A stretch of DNA of 17,508 nt, taken from the NCBI GenBank assembly GCA_022360735.1, contig JAKSCF010000070.1, forward strand, positions 1-17,508. The letters run 5' to 3'. Source of the stretch: Clostridia bacterium (GTDB lineage Bacteria > Bacillota_A > Clostridia > Peptostreptococcales > JAAYPU01). Below are positions 7,482 through 14,274 of the stretch, in pieces (positions within the stretch are counted from its first letter, which is position 1; each line of letters begins with the position of its first letter). Below the pieces are notes generated by a model. The model ran no database searches and had not been told where the DNA came from. It saw nothing but the letters and a program-made list of their open reading frames with translations. A program made the translations under genes and the position numbers.

Positions 7482-7621
7482 ATGGTTCCTCCTTTAAAAA
7501 TATTTATATTTTCTCTAAATTGTATGCTTTTTAAAGAATACTTAAGGCTCTTAGATTCGAGAAATAATAAATAAGCACAAAAGGTATATAGTAAATCCAT
7601 CTAAACCAAAAGGAGGATAAT
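7482..7621 (+). other. Intergenic gap before the DUF4432 gene
   Basis: This 140-bp AT-rich gap contains a weak inverted repeat, CTTTAAAAA (7492-7500) and TTTTTAAAG (7528-7536), with a 27-base loop. It has no GC-rich stem and is a poor terminator. Just before the next gene is an excellent ribosome binding site (AAAAGGAGGA, about 7610-7619). No clear promoter or LacI-type palindrome was found, so read-through from upstream is possible. Confidence 0.3.
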
Positions 7622-8659
7622 ATGGATATTTATGGGATCAAGAGTCGACGGGAATTAAGTGAAAAATTTGGTGATATAAGGCAGATAGCATCAATTGAAC
7701 GGATGCAAATCATTGATTCGTCTGGTGGTATGAATCATATTATTCAAGTTAGGAATGCTACAGGTTTGCGTTTTGAGATAAATATAAGTAGAGGTTTTGA
7801 TATAGGTTTGTGTGAAATACAAGGTATTCCTGTAAGCTGGGTATCATCTACAGGGCGAGTTTCCCCATTTTTCTATGATAAGGAAGCAAAAGGATGGCAT
7901 ATCGGCTTTGAAGGAGGCTTACTTACTACATGTGGTTTACAGCAAGCTGGTAAACCAAGTATTGATGAAAGTGAATACTATGGTCAGCATGGAAAGATCT
8001 CATATATACCAGCTACTTTGCTCCAGGCGGAAATACTGTGGAGGCACGATGAATGTCAATTGGTTTGTAAAGGGCAAATAATAGAAACTAAAGCATGTGG
8101 CGAGAAATTGGTATTAGAACGCACTATTACTACATATTTAGATAAGAATAGAATTGATATATCAGATCGAGTGGAAAATCACCAGTTTGTTAGGCAGCCT
8201 CACATGATTTTATATCATCTTAATTTTGGATATCCTTTGATAGATAGCAATACACATGTACATGAATTACAAAGTGAAAAGGAAGTAGTTAATGGAAGCG
8301 ATGAGGCGTTAATGTCAATGCAAATGCCTCGTTTATCTTTGGATGGTAAACCTAGTGTAGTGCTGCATAAAAAAATTAAATCAGATAGCAAGAAAGTTGA
8401 AATTAAGATGAGTAATGAAGTAAGGTTTAACAATAACATGAAAAAACTAAACGTTTCTATTTCATATAACAAAGAACAATGTCCGTATTTATCACAATGG
8501 AGAAACAACAGGAATGGAATAAATGTAATGGCTTTTGAGCCAGGCAATGTTTCTACAAAGGGTAGAAAATTTCACAGAGAACAAGGCGATTTACCGATGC
8601 TTGATTTTAGTGAAACAAAAAATTACGACTTAACTATAGAATTTGCCATTAAAGAATGA
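7622..8659 (+). CDS. DUF4432 family aldose-1-epimerase-fold protein
   Basis: A 345-residue cytoplasmic protein that I read as DUF4432, a family with the beta-sandwich fold of galactose mutarotase-like enzymes. Family-like stretches include RFEINISRGFDIGLCEIQG near 52-70, ISWVSST-like text (PVSWVSSTG) near 72-80, GWHIGFEGGLLTTCGLQQAG near 94-113, HGKISYIPA near 127-135, and MILYHLNFGYPL near 197-208, where His probably lies in the active site. Members commonly sit in sugar-catabolic operons, and their exact reaction is mostly unknown; anomer or epimer conversion of a sugar or sugar acid is plausible. Lying between a LacI regulator and a second sulfatase, it points to a carbohydrate-type substrate for the cluster. 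Start and ribosome binding site are unambiguous. Confidence 0.8.
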   Translation: MDIYGIKSRRELSEKFGDIRQIASIERMQIIDSSGGMNHIIQVRNATGLRFEINISRGFDIGLCEIQGIPVSWVSSTGRVSPFFYDKEAKGWHIGFEGGLLTTCGLQQAGKPSIDESEYYGQHGKISYIPATLLQAEILWRHDECQLVCKGQIIETKACGEKLVLERTITTYLDKNRIDISDRVENHQFVRQPHMILYHLNFGYPLIDSNTHVHELQSEKEVVNGSDEALMSMQMPRLSLDGKPSVVLHKKIKSDSKKVEIKMSNEVRFNNNMKKLNVSISYNKEQCPYLSQWRNNRNGINVMAFEPGNVSTKGRKFHREQGDLPMLDFSETKNYDLTIEFAIKE

Positions 8660-8708
8660 AGAATATCGCTTTAACTCAATTAGTATATTTGCGAAAAGGA
8701 GTAAAACA

Positions 8709-10070
8709 ATGAAACAACCTAATATAATATTTTATTTTTCAGACCAGCAGCGCTGGGATACAATAGGTGCATATGGACAGAAATTGGATGTGACTCCAAG
8801 GCTGGATGAATTAGCTGCTGAAGGCGTTGTTTTTGAAGAAGCTTATTCGCCTCAGCCAGTATGCGGTCCATGCAGAGCATTACTCCAGACTGGCATATAT
8901 CCAACACGAACGGGATGCTACAGGAATAATGTTGCTTTACCATTGGATGTAAAAACCATCGCAAATCACTTTGAAGAAAATGGTTATGAAACTGCATATG
9001 TAGGCAAGTGGCACTTGGCAAGTGACGGTGAACACGAAAAGCCTCCGGCAATTGACTATCATCATTCTGCAATTCCTCCTGAGCGTAGAGGCGGTTATAC
9101 AGGATTTTGGCGGGTATCAGATGTATTGGAATTCACATCTCATGGATATGACGGGTATGTATTTGATGAAAACATGAATCGCTTAGATTTTAAAGGATAT
9201 AGAGTAGATTGTATTACAGATTATGGATTGGAGTTTCTCAATAAATGGGATGGAAATAAGCCTTTCTTTATGACAATTTCTCATATTGAACCTCATCATC
9301 AGAACGACCATAATCACTATGAGGGACCAAATGGCTCAAAACAAAGGTTTGCTGATTTTGAATTACCAGGAGACTTAGTCGCGTTAAAAGGGGATGCACA
9401 AGAGGAGTATGCTGATTACCTCGGATGTTGTAGAAGTCTAGATGATAATCTGGGGAGACTAATTGACAGGTTGAAAGAAAAAGGAATTTACGAAAATACT
9501 ATCATTATATATGCATCAGACCATGGTTCACACTTTAGAACGAGGAATAATGACAGCCACAAAAATGGTTATGATGATTATAAAAGGTCATGCCATTCCG
9601 GGTGTCTGCATGTCCCGTTGATTATTGCTGGACCTGGGTATAGAGGTGGTATGCGAGTTAAAGATCTTGTTAGTACTGCTAGCCTACCAAAGACATTCCT
9701 AGCAATGGCAGGTATAGATGCAGGGGATACTATGACTGGTGAAAATTTAGCAGATGTAAAAGACGGTAAATCCCCAAATCGAGCAAATGAGATTTTTTCT
9801 CAAATCAGTGAAAGCCGTGTAGGCAGATGCATTCGAACTGAAGATTACCTGTACAGTGTTTATGCTCCTAATAAGAACGGAGGATTATATCCAAATAGCG
9901 ATGTTTATGAAGGGGATTATTTATATGATATAAAAAATGACCCATATGAATTAAATAATCTTATTGATAACCCTTCATATGATGAGGTTAAAAAGAAACT
10001 AAATAGAAAACTTGTACAACATATGTTAAAAGCGGGAGAAACTGAACCTGTAATCCGCGTAACAGTATGA
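8709..10070 (+). CDS. Second Cys-type sulfatase, arylsulfatase-like
   Basis: A 453-residue sulfatase-superfamily enzyme, clearly a different subfamily from the one at 4879. The active-site motif is C52-G-P-C-R56, a C-x-P-C-R variant with a second Cys where Ser is usual. Other segments are FSDQQRWD at 10-17, VGKWHLA at 98-104 (Lys100, His102), ISHIEPHHQNDHNHYEGP at 190-207 and ASDHGSHFRTRNND at 269-282. No signal peptide is present, so it acts in the cytoplasm. It lies 49 bases after the DUF4432 gene. ATG 8709 is chosen because AAGGAG lies seven bases upstream; an in-frame ATG at 8643 lies inside the preceding gene. Two sulfatases suggest either two sulfate groups on one substrate or successive desulfation steps. 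It also needs formylglycine maturation from elsewhere. Confidence 0.85.
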   Translation: MKQPNIIFYFSDQQRWDTIGAYGQKLDVTPRLDELAAEGVVFEEAYSPQPVCGPCRALLQTGIYPTRTGCYRNNVALPLDVKTIANHFEENGYETAYVGKWHLASDGEHEKPPAIDYHHSAIPPERRGGYTGFWRVSDVLEFTSHGYDGYVFDENMNRLDFKGYRVDCITDYGLEFLNKWDGNKPFFMTISHIEPHHQNDHNHYEGPNGSKQRFADFELPGDLVALKGDAQEEYADYLGCCRSLDDNLGRLIDRLKEKGIYENTIIIYASDHGSHFRTRNNDSHKNGYDDYKRSCHSGCLHVPLIIAGPGYRGGMRVKDLVSTASLPKTFLAMAGIDAGDTMTGENLADVKDGKSPNRANEIFSQISESRVGRCIRTEDYLYSVYAPNKNGGLYPNSDVYEGDYLYDIKNDPYELNNLIDNPSYDEVKKKLNRKLVQHMLKAGETEPVIRVTV

Positions 10071-10076
10071 AGCTAA

Positions 10077-10271
10077 AAGAAAACGAGCCGACTTGTAAGT
10101 ACCAGTGATGCATATAAGGTGTCAATTACCAGACTTGACTCACCCAAAGAAAAGTTAGGTAAAATGGTAGCTGAGCAGTCGATCAAAATGGCAACCGAAG
10201 CCCGAAAAGTTCTGTTTCAAGTAGAACGCATGGTCCGAAAACCCACATATTCAAGTGTCAAAGAGCATTAA
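10077..10271 (+). pseudogene. LacI-family-like regulator C-terminal remnant
   Basis: The frame opens after a TAA at 10074-10076 and runs 64 codons to TAA at 10269-10271. It has protein-like text: VSITRLDSPKEKLGKMVAEQ, then KVLFQVERMVRKPTYSS. The pattern (T-R-L-D, then K-L-G-K-M-A/V-E, then a short strand ending V-x-R-x-P/S-T) resembles the last 60 residues of LacI/GalR regulators, as in ...EMGRRAAELL...PELVVRESTA. There is no helix-turn-helix and no good start; the first in-frame ATG is at 10164. If right, a second regulator once followed sulfatase 2. The match was made by eye and is uncertain. Confidence 0.4.
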
Positions 10272-10358
10272 ATCTATGTTATAGAAGCAGTTGCTTCATA
10301 AAAAGTTATTTTGTCAGGTTAATCTAATTAAGTATAACAGAATTTGAAAAATCTTAAA

Positions 10359-10415
10359 CCAATAGGTTTAACAAATAAGGAGTACTCCATACAAAGTACT
10401 CCCTATTGGCCTCTT
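10359..10415. terminator. Bidirectional terminator hairpin between convergent units
   Basis: GGAGTACT (10379-10386) pairs perfectly with AGTACTCC (10395-10402) around an 8-base loop. An outer pair, CCAATAGG (10359-10366) and CCTATTGG (10402-10409), forms a second, partly competing stem. On the plus strand CTCTTTT follows. The hairpin lies between the plus-strand sulfatase unit and the minus-strand toxin-antitoxin unit, so it probably ends both. Confidence 0.55.
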
Positions 10416-10477
10416 TTAATCTCTTTAATTAATTTCAATCTTCTGTACATCGAAGGGCTAACCAAACTTTTTTACTT

Positions 10478-10747
10478 TTAATTACTTGGTTTAACACATA
10501 GTTTCAACCCAAGAGGTTTTAATACTTTCGCTAAAGTATCAATCTGAGGAACTGCTCCCATAGCTTCAAGCCTTGCAATTGCTGCTTGCTTCAATCCACT
10601 TATTTCCGCCAGTTCTCTCTGACTGATGCCAAGATCCGTTCTTCTAGATTTAATCTGAACAATAATTTCAACCAGCATATCTAGTTCTTCGTTTTCGGCA
10701 TCAGTTAAAGAACAGATATTCTTCTTGACATCATTCCAGCGTTTCAT
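10478..10747 (-). CDS. XRE-family antitoxin (HigA-type)
   Basis: About 89 residues. A Cro/C1-type helix-turn-helix lies near residues 35-80: QIKSRRTDLGISQRELAEISGL, then KQAAIARLEAMGAVPQIDTLAKVLKPLGLKL, including the typical S-Q-x-E-L-A and P-x-x-x-T-L-x-K segments. It follows a Gp49/HigB-like toxin gene on the same strand, so it is the antitoxin, expected to bind the toxin and repress the pair's promoter. Toxin-first order is usual for HigBA. I use ATG 10747. A GTG at 10756 is in frame, but only four bases separate it from GGAG; the ATG is about 13 bases away, so the start is not certain. Confidence 0.85.
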   Translation of the reverse strand: MKRWNDVKKNICSLTDAENEELDMLVEIIVQIKSRRTDLGISQRELAEISGLKQAAIARLEAMGAVPQIDTLAKVLKPLGLKLCVKPSN

Positions 10748-10827
10748 TACACACACCCCACTCCTTATTTTTAATGTATACTTTTTAGAGCTTTATACCA
10801 CTTTCGAGGTAAGGGAAATATATCCCC

Positions 10828-11193
10828 TTACTCTTGCCCATGAGCCATAATCCATTCATTCATTTCATTTTTTGCCTTTTCAATCTCTTTAGTAGGAGTT
10901 TTTCTTGTCTTTTTTCTAAACCAATGCAGCAGTATGATTCTCTTTCCGGTCCAGCCAAAAAATAGTATTCGATTTTTGCCCGGCCTAAGTTCCCAGATGT
11001 CACCTGTAATATGTTTAGTATAAGGTTCGCCTGCTCTAGTGCCTAACCTTTCAAGTATATCAATATATGTTCTCACTTGTTTCAAGGCAACTCTTGCATT
11101 TTTATCCTTTGCTGCTCTCCCATCCAATTCATTGATAAGGGCTTCTATTGGACAATTGCCCCGGGCATCTTCGTACAAAATTATCTCATACAA
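10828..11193 (-). CDS. HigB/Gp49-family (DUF891) toxin, RelE-like
   Basis: A 121-residue toxin of the RelE/HigB superfamily, which typically cuts mRNA on the ribosome. The phage Gp49-like pattern is visible: a MYEIILYEDARGNCPIEALINEL-type start, a central helix, then TKHITGDIWELRPGKNRILFF and ILLHWFRKKTRKTPTKEIEKA. The L-R-P-G-K-x-R-I-x-F-F and F-x-K-K-T-x-K-T-P segments carry the basic residues expected for RNA cleavage. It starts with TTG at 11193, with GGAGG seven bases upstream. The antitoxin gene follows after about 80 bases, longer than in most such pairs. The pair probably serves plasmid, prophage or island stability. Confidence 0.85.
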   Translation of the reverse strand: MYEIILYEDARGNCPIEALINELDGRAAKDKNARVALKQVRTYIDILERLGTRAGEPYTKHITGDIWELRPGKNRILFFGWTGKRIILLHWFRKKTRKTPTKEIEKAKNEMNEWIMAHGQE

Positions 11194-11241
11194 AGTATAC
11201 CCTCCTTATTTATTTTTTATAACATTTTTGTTGTCAATTCC

Positions 11242-11270
11242 ATAATAACAAATTCGTTATCATATGTCAA
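11242..11270 (-). promoter_or_regulatory. Promoter and operator of the toxin-antitoxin pair
   Basis: On the minus strand TTGACA (11270-11265) is followed after exactly 17 bases by TATTAT (11247-11242), a near-ideal promoter. An inverted repeat, ATAAC...GTTAT (11245-11260, 16 bp with one central mismatched pair), fills the -35/-10 spacer and touches the -10 box. That is a typical place for autoregulation by the HigA-type protein. The toxin TTG start is about 50 bases downstream. Confidence 0.75.
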
Positions 11271-11510
11271 CTTTTTTTATAATCAGTATAAGTAACTTCA
11301 AATTTATTAGAACTTTTAGCTTCTAATTTTTCAACTATACTGCAAACATTTTGCAAACACTCTATTTATTTTTTGCTAATTTTTATTAAATACCATTAAA
11401 AGCCATAATATTTATAACGTTTATTTATCAAGGCTTTTCAGTGTTACTATATATAATGAATGCCGGATTTTTGTCGTGAAAATTCATCAAAAACCGTGCT
11501 TTTTTAGCAT
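11271..11510. other. AT-rich intergenic DNA with small repeats
   Basis: No gene is seen. A 7-bp hairpin, ATTAGAA (11306-11312) and TTCTAAT (11321-11327), is followed by a T-run and may be a weak plus-strand terminator. TGCAAACA occurs twice, separated by TTT (about 11339-11358). A stretch near 11460-11490 (minus strand: TTTTCACGACAAAAATCCGG) may be the end of the insertion sequence whose transposase tail follows; no partner repeat was found to prove it. Confidence 0.3.
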
Positions 11511-11514
11511 AATG

Positions 11515-11539
11515 CAAAAAAGCAGTAGTTTCCTACTGC
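11515..11539 (-). terminator. Rho-independent terminator at end of transposase remnant
   Basis: On the minus strand GCAGTAG, the tetraloop GAAA and CTACTGC are followed by six T residues (11521-11516). This is a textbook intrinsic terminator. The transposase TAG stop lies inside the first stem arm. Confidence 0.75.
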
Positions 11540-11757
11540 ATTGCTGCTATCAGTTTGTTTGCACCTATCATATTGAGCGCTCTTTTTAGATTGTACGCAA
11601 GAAAGCTAAGCCCTAACTCTGCAGTGGCTTTTTCTTTTCCGTGCGTCCAGCGAAGCTGGACTGCACTTGCTGGTAACACATCTGTATGTGCACAAATGGT
11701 CATATCCTGTGCCACATTCTGCTTTGGTCTTATTGCATATTTCTCTTATCCGGCAGA
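11533..11757 (-). pseudogene. Transposase C-terminal remnant (IS1182/IS5-like)
   Basis: About 60-74 codons on the minus strand end at TAG within the terminator stem. The final 35 residues, HGKEKATAELGLSFLAYNLKR then ALNMIGANKLIAAM, match the C-terminus of DDE transposases of the IS1182/IS4-like group, where G-x-x-K-x-x-A-E-x-x-L-x-x-x-A-Y-N-L/M-K-R is highly conserved. The frame is open up to a TAA near 11752, and the part before the conserved end does not look like the usual catalytic region. The element is truncated and cannot move itself. Confidence 0.7.
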
Positions 11758-11812
11758 CGGTGGTTAACCAGTCTCTAGGAATCTCACCTCCCCGTCATTG
11801 ACCGGGGCGCAC
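11750..11812 (-). other. Possible 5' fragment of a group II intron
   Basis: On the minus strand from 11812 the sequence begins GTGCG, the consensus 5' end of group II introns. It continues into a stem formed by CCCCG and CGGGG, then a GC-rich segment with GGTTAACC and CACCG resembling domain I. It differs sharply in base composition from the DNA around it. It runs directly into the transposase fragment at about 11757. No domain V, reverse transcriptase or 3' end is present. The resemblance is by eye only; another structured RNA or IS segment is possible. Confidence 0.3.
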
Positions 11813-12031
11813 TCTGGAACTTAACCTCGACTGTGTGCAAGTATCATTATCTCTCCGCATGTGTCATCGCCTTAAATGTAACCATCATTAGTATTGGTAA
11901 AGCACCTTTAATCCTATGGCTTTCAGACAAGGTTGCCCTTAGCAATCATAATTTAATTGTCAAGTTAGATACATCACAATATAACACGTATACTAAATAA
12001 CATAATGCGATTTAGTTAATTGATACAATAT
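11813..12031. other. Unassigned DNA downstream of the BsuPI-domain gene
   Basis: No open frame of note on either strand. The left half (11813-11960) is less AT-rich than the right and may belong to the same mobile debris as 11533-11812. No terminator is obvious between it and the stop codon at 12032. Confidence 0.3.
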
Positions 12032-13333
12032 TCATTCACTATAATTAACCTCAATTTCCTTTACTGCCGTTAATTCATAAGGATTTATGAGTCTCAATTT
12101 TTTAAACTTGGCAAGAAGTTGTACTGTAATGGTGTATTTGCCCGGCGGAACCTGATACCCTTCATTGTCCGTGTAATCCCAAACCTCTGAAAATGAAAGC
12201 TTTTCACCCTTCTTTAGTTCTGCTTCTACTATCGCCGATAAAAAGCAATAATTATGAGACCACCTGTACACTTCTTGTCCTGTACTATCTTGAATAAAAA
12301 TATCAAATTTTTGACTTGAACTGAAATAAAACATCAAATCTTCTTTTGAAATATTGCAAAAAGTAAAATCAAGACTTACTGAATCATCCTCTTGCGCTAT
12401 GTCCAGTGTTGTAGCAAATATTTCTTTAACAGGCTTTCTGGATACTTCTTTCCCTTGCCTTAGCTGCTCCATTAACTCAGGACTTACCGTGATTGTCTGT
12501 GATGGTTTGAGTATTATGGTTTTGCTGTCGGATTCAATATTCTTGTCAAATTCAACTTTAATTCCTTTATCCCGGATGTTGGACGAAGAGCTGTTCTTTG
12601 CATTAAGGACAGTCCTATAAGATTTTACCAGCCATATTCCGTCCCGGCCTGTTTTCACCGGCTGGTACAGTTCAATAACCACTTTTTCGTACTCATAGCT
12701 GTATTCCAGAGTCATGGATGGTGCTTCCCCGGTAGCGTCTGAAAAATATCCGCCTTTCAGTCCCAGCAGAATTGAAGCCACCGACTTTGGGTCTAGGAGC
12801 CATAGATTTTCTCCTTGATTTGCTGTTTCCTGTAAATTAGCGGCATTTTCAGGAGATATCTCAATTCTGCTTGTTTTATGCTGATTTCCAAAAGAAGCGT
12901 CTTCCTTTTTCGGACTATTTTCCAGTAAGCTCATCATCCTTATGAAATTTTCTCTATTTAAGTCAAGTGTCATAAGATTATTTTCCGAATACAGTTGGAC
13001 AAGCAAAGGTTTATTGATATCATCACCGCTGATGACTATCAAGGAAAAGGGCTGTTCATCTTCAATGGCAAAAGTATATGTACATACTTCCGCACCCATA
13101 CCATTGTAGTCATAAGTGTCAAAAAGTTCTCCGTAGGTTAAGTTTCCGTCAACAAGTGCTTCAACTTCTTCCCAGGTAAGGAAATGCTTTTTCTGCGGTA
13201 TGTCCTGCTGTGTCGATGATGCACTGATTGGCATAATAGGAGAAGCACCTGTCAATGTAAGTACACCGCATAAAACTGCTACTAAAACAGCAGAAAAAAT
13301 GAATACCTTTTTGTGTAGCTTCAATTTAATCAT
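12032..13333 (-). CDS. Membrane-anchored protein with BsuPI-like domain; possible M56/BlaR1 derivative
   Basis: About 433 residues from ATG 13333, or 446 from TTG 13372, which has no ribosome binding site. A single hydrophobic segment near the N-terminus (VFIFSAVLVAVLCGVLTLTG) is a signal anchor, so the bulk lies outside the cell. The middle 250 residues are mostly beta-like and unassigned. The last 110 residues resemble BsuPI (intracellular proteinase inhibitor) domains: VSLDFTFCNIS, FDIFIQDSTGQEVYRWSHN, LKKGEKLSFSEVWDY and VPPGKYTITVQL. The residues before the anchor (NFKERISAIMIKLKLHKK) match the segment that follows the zinc-peptidase domain in M56/BlaR1 proteins (K-E-R-I). That domain is absent, and two TAA codons precede the TTG. 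It may be a truncated sensor or an independent secreted protein. Confidence 0.65.
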   Translation of the reverse strand: MIKLKLHKKVFIFSAVLVAVLCGVLTLTGASPIMPISASSTQQDIPQKKHFLTWEEVEALVDGNLTYGELFDTYDYNGMGAEVCTYTFAIEDEQPFSLIVISGDDINKPLLVQLYSENNLMTLDLNRENFIRMMSLLENSPKKEDASFGNQHKTSRIEISPENAANLQETANQGENLWLLDPKSVASILLGLKGGYFSDATGEAPSMTLEYSYEYEKVVIELYQPVKTGRDGIWLVKSYRTVLNAKNSSSSNIRDKGIKVEFDKNIESDSKTIILKPSQTITVSPELMEQLRQGKEVSRKPVKEIFATTLDIAQEDDSVSLDFTFCNISKEDLMFYFSSSQKFDIFIQDSTGQEVYRWSHNYCFLSAIVEAELKKGEKLSFSEVWDYTDNEGYQVPPGKYTITVQLLAKFKKLRLINPYELTAVKEIEVNYSE

Positions 13334-13623
13334 AATGGCACTTATCCTTTCTTTAAAATTTTTAGTTTCCAATTATTAGACGTGGAAAAGTGAAAATGGT
13401 TTCTATGTTAATCAAAAATTTTATATTTTGTATCATATTGACATGAACTTTTGATATAGTTTTAAACAATTTACACTTATAAGATGTGAAAAAATTTTGA
13501 TTTGTTATATATTTCGTACATGTGTTTATCCAAATTACTACTAACAAAAAGCTGCATGATTAGAATCTTCTAACGGTTTTTTAAGACTTAAGTATTACAT
13601 ATACATATTGAAATTTTCTTGTA
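13334..13623. other. AT-rich DNA upstream of the BsuPI-domain gene
   Basis: It should hold the minus-strand gene's promoter, but no clear -35/-10 pair was found. A 61-codon minus-strand frame (13362-13547) is very rich in Asn, Ile and Thr and is probably chance in AT-rich DNA. It shows no M56 peptidase residues (no HExxH), so the missing part of that protein is not hidden here. Confidence 0.35.
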
Positions 13624-13785
13624 TTAATTATCATTATTTCTTTTTTCAAAAAGGACATCAAATATTCTAAGTATTGTTTTATGATCTTTTATGCCCACAG
13701 TATTCAGTTTCTCGGTAAGAATTGTTAGTGTAGTATCTCTATTATACTTTGATGAGAGTTGTATAGGCTTGAAAAATTTTCCCAT
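13624..13785 (-). CDS. Small ORF, 53 residues, unknown
   Basis: On the minus strand ATG 13785 to TAA 13624 encodes MGKFFKPIQLSSKYNRDTT, then LTEKLNTVGIKDHKTILRIF and a polar end. The frame is open another nine codons upstream (KTLILDFY) before a TGA. There is no good ribosome binding site, so it may be the C-terminal remnant of a longer protein. The text is balanced and protein-like, unlike nearby chance frames. No family recognised. Confidence 0.3.
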   Translation of the reverse strand: MGKFFKPIQLSSKYNRDTTLTILTEKLNTVGIKDHKTILRIFDVLFEKRNNDN

Positions 13786-13828
13786 ATAGAAATCAAGAAT
13801 CAGAGTTTTTCACAAAGAGAAATCCCGG

Positions 13829-14035
13829 ATGATTTTAGCAAAAGATATTTCAGTCAGTGAGGCTACAGAATATAGATTTGAAATAGTTGAGCTGAATGAA
13901 GAGATTATTAATCGGTTTCCTGTAGAGAATTTTGAGTTTGGTGATAACATTACTACACTAAAAGTGAAAACAAAGTCTGATACAGAGGCGGAGCGTGTAC
14001 ATAATTATCTGAAGGATCTATGTGTGTTGAAATGA
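13829..14035 (+). CDS. Small hypothetical protein, 68 residues
   Basis: ATG 13829 begins an acidic 68-residue protein (MILAKDISVSEATEYRFEIV ... VHNYLKDLCVLK) with an alternating strand-helix look: EYRFEIVELN, then TTLKVKTKS, then EAERVHNYLKDL. The frame is open about 14 codons upstream (KSRIRVFHKEKSR), and no strong ribosome binding site precedes the ATG, so it may be the end of a truncated gene. Its TGA overlaps the next ATG as ATGA, a sign of translational coupling with the following frame. Function unknown. Confidence 0.4.
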   Translation: MILAKDISVSEATEYRFEIVELNEEIINRFPVENFEFGDNITTLKVKTKSDTEAERVHNYLKDLCVLK

Positions 14036-14274
14036 ATGAAAATCATTCAGCGCTAGTTGCCAAAGCAGATAAGAGAATTCTTGACGATAAAAGAGTGTAT
14101 CCGGATTCGATTCGAGAATATGATATGACACCGGAGTTGTGCATGTAGGCACTATTGATAATGGGATATGAACGATACAGAATTAATAGATTAGAAGACA
14201 AGGGTGATCTAGAGTTGGAGTAGATTGCCTTTTGTTATGCGGGAGAGAGTAAGCTTGTTTGCTTATGGCGTTAA
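14032..14274 (+). pseudogene. ORF interrupted by two in-frame TAG codons, unknown function
   Basis: From ATG 14032 the frame reads 38 codons (MNENHSALVAKADKRILDDK ... YDMTPELCM) to TAG 14146. It continues without a break for 24 codons (ALLIMGYERYRINRLEDKGD...) to a second TAG at 14221, then 16 more codons (IAFCYAGESKLVCLWR) to TAA 14272. The text stays protein-like throughout, so this was one protein of about 80 residues. Both stops are TAG, each one base from CAG (Gln), TGG (Trp) or AAG (Lys). Simple decay is the likeliest reading; amber read-through is a remote alternative. Family not identified. Confidence 0.45.

Noticed and set aside
8215..8547. 110-codon minus-strand frame inside the DUF4432 gene
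   Set aside because: Antisense shadow of a clear gene; hydrophobic low-complexity text and no start signal.
8719..9072. 117-codon minus-strand frame inside sulfatase 2
   Set aside because: It covers the conserved catalytic N-terminus of the sulfatase on the other strand; no ribosome binding site or family resemblance.
11339..11358. TGCAAACA repeated with a 3-base spacer, as a possible recombination core
   Set aside because: Only two short copies in AT-rich DNA, no integrase gene nearby and no tRNA context; probably chance.
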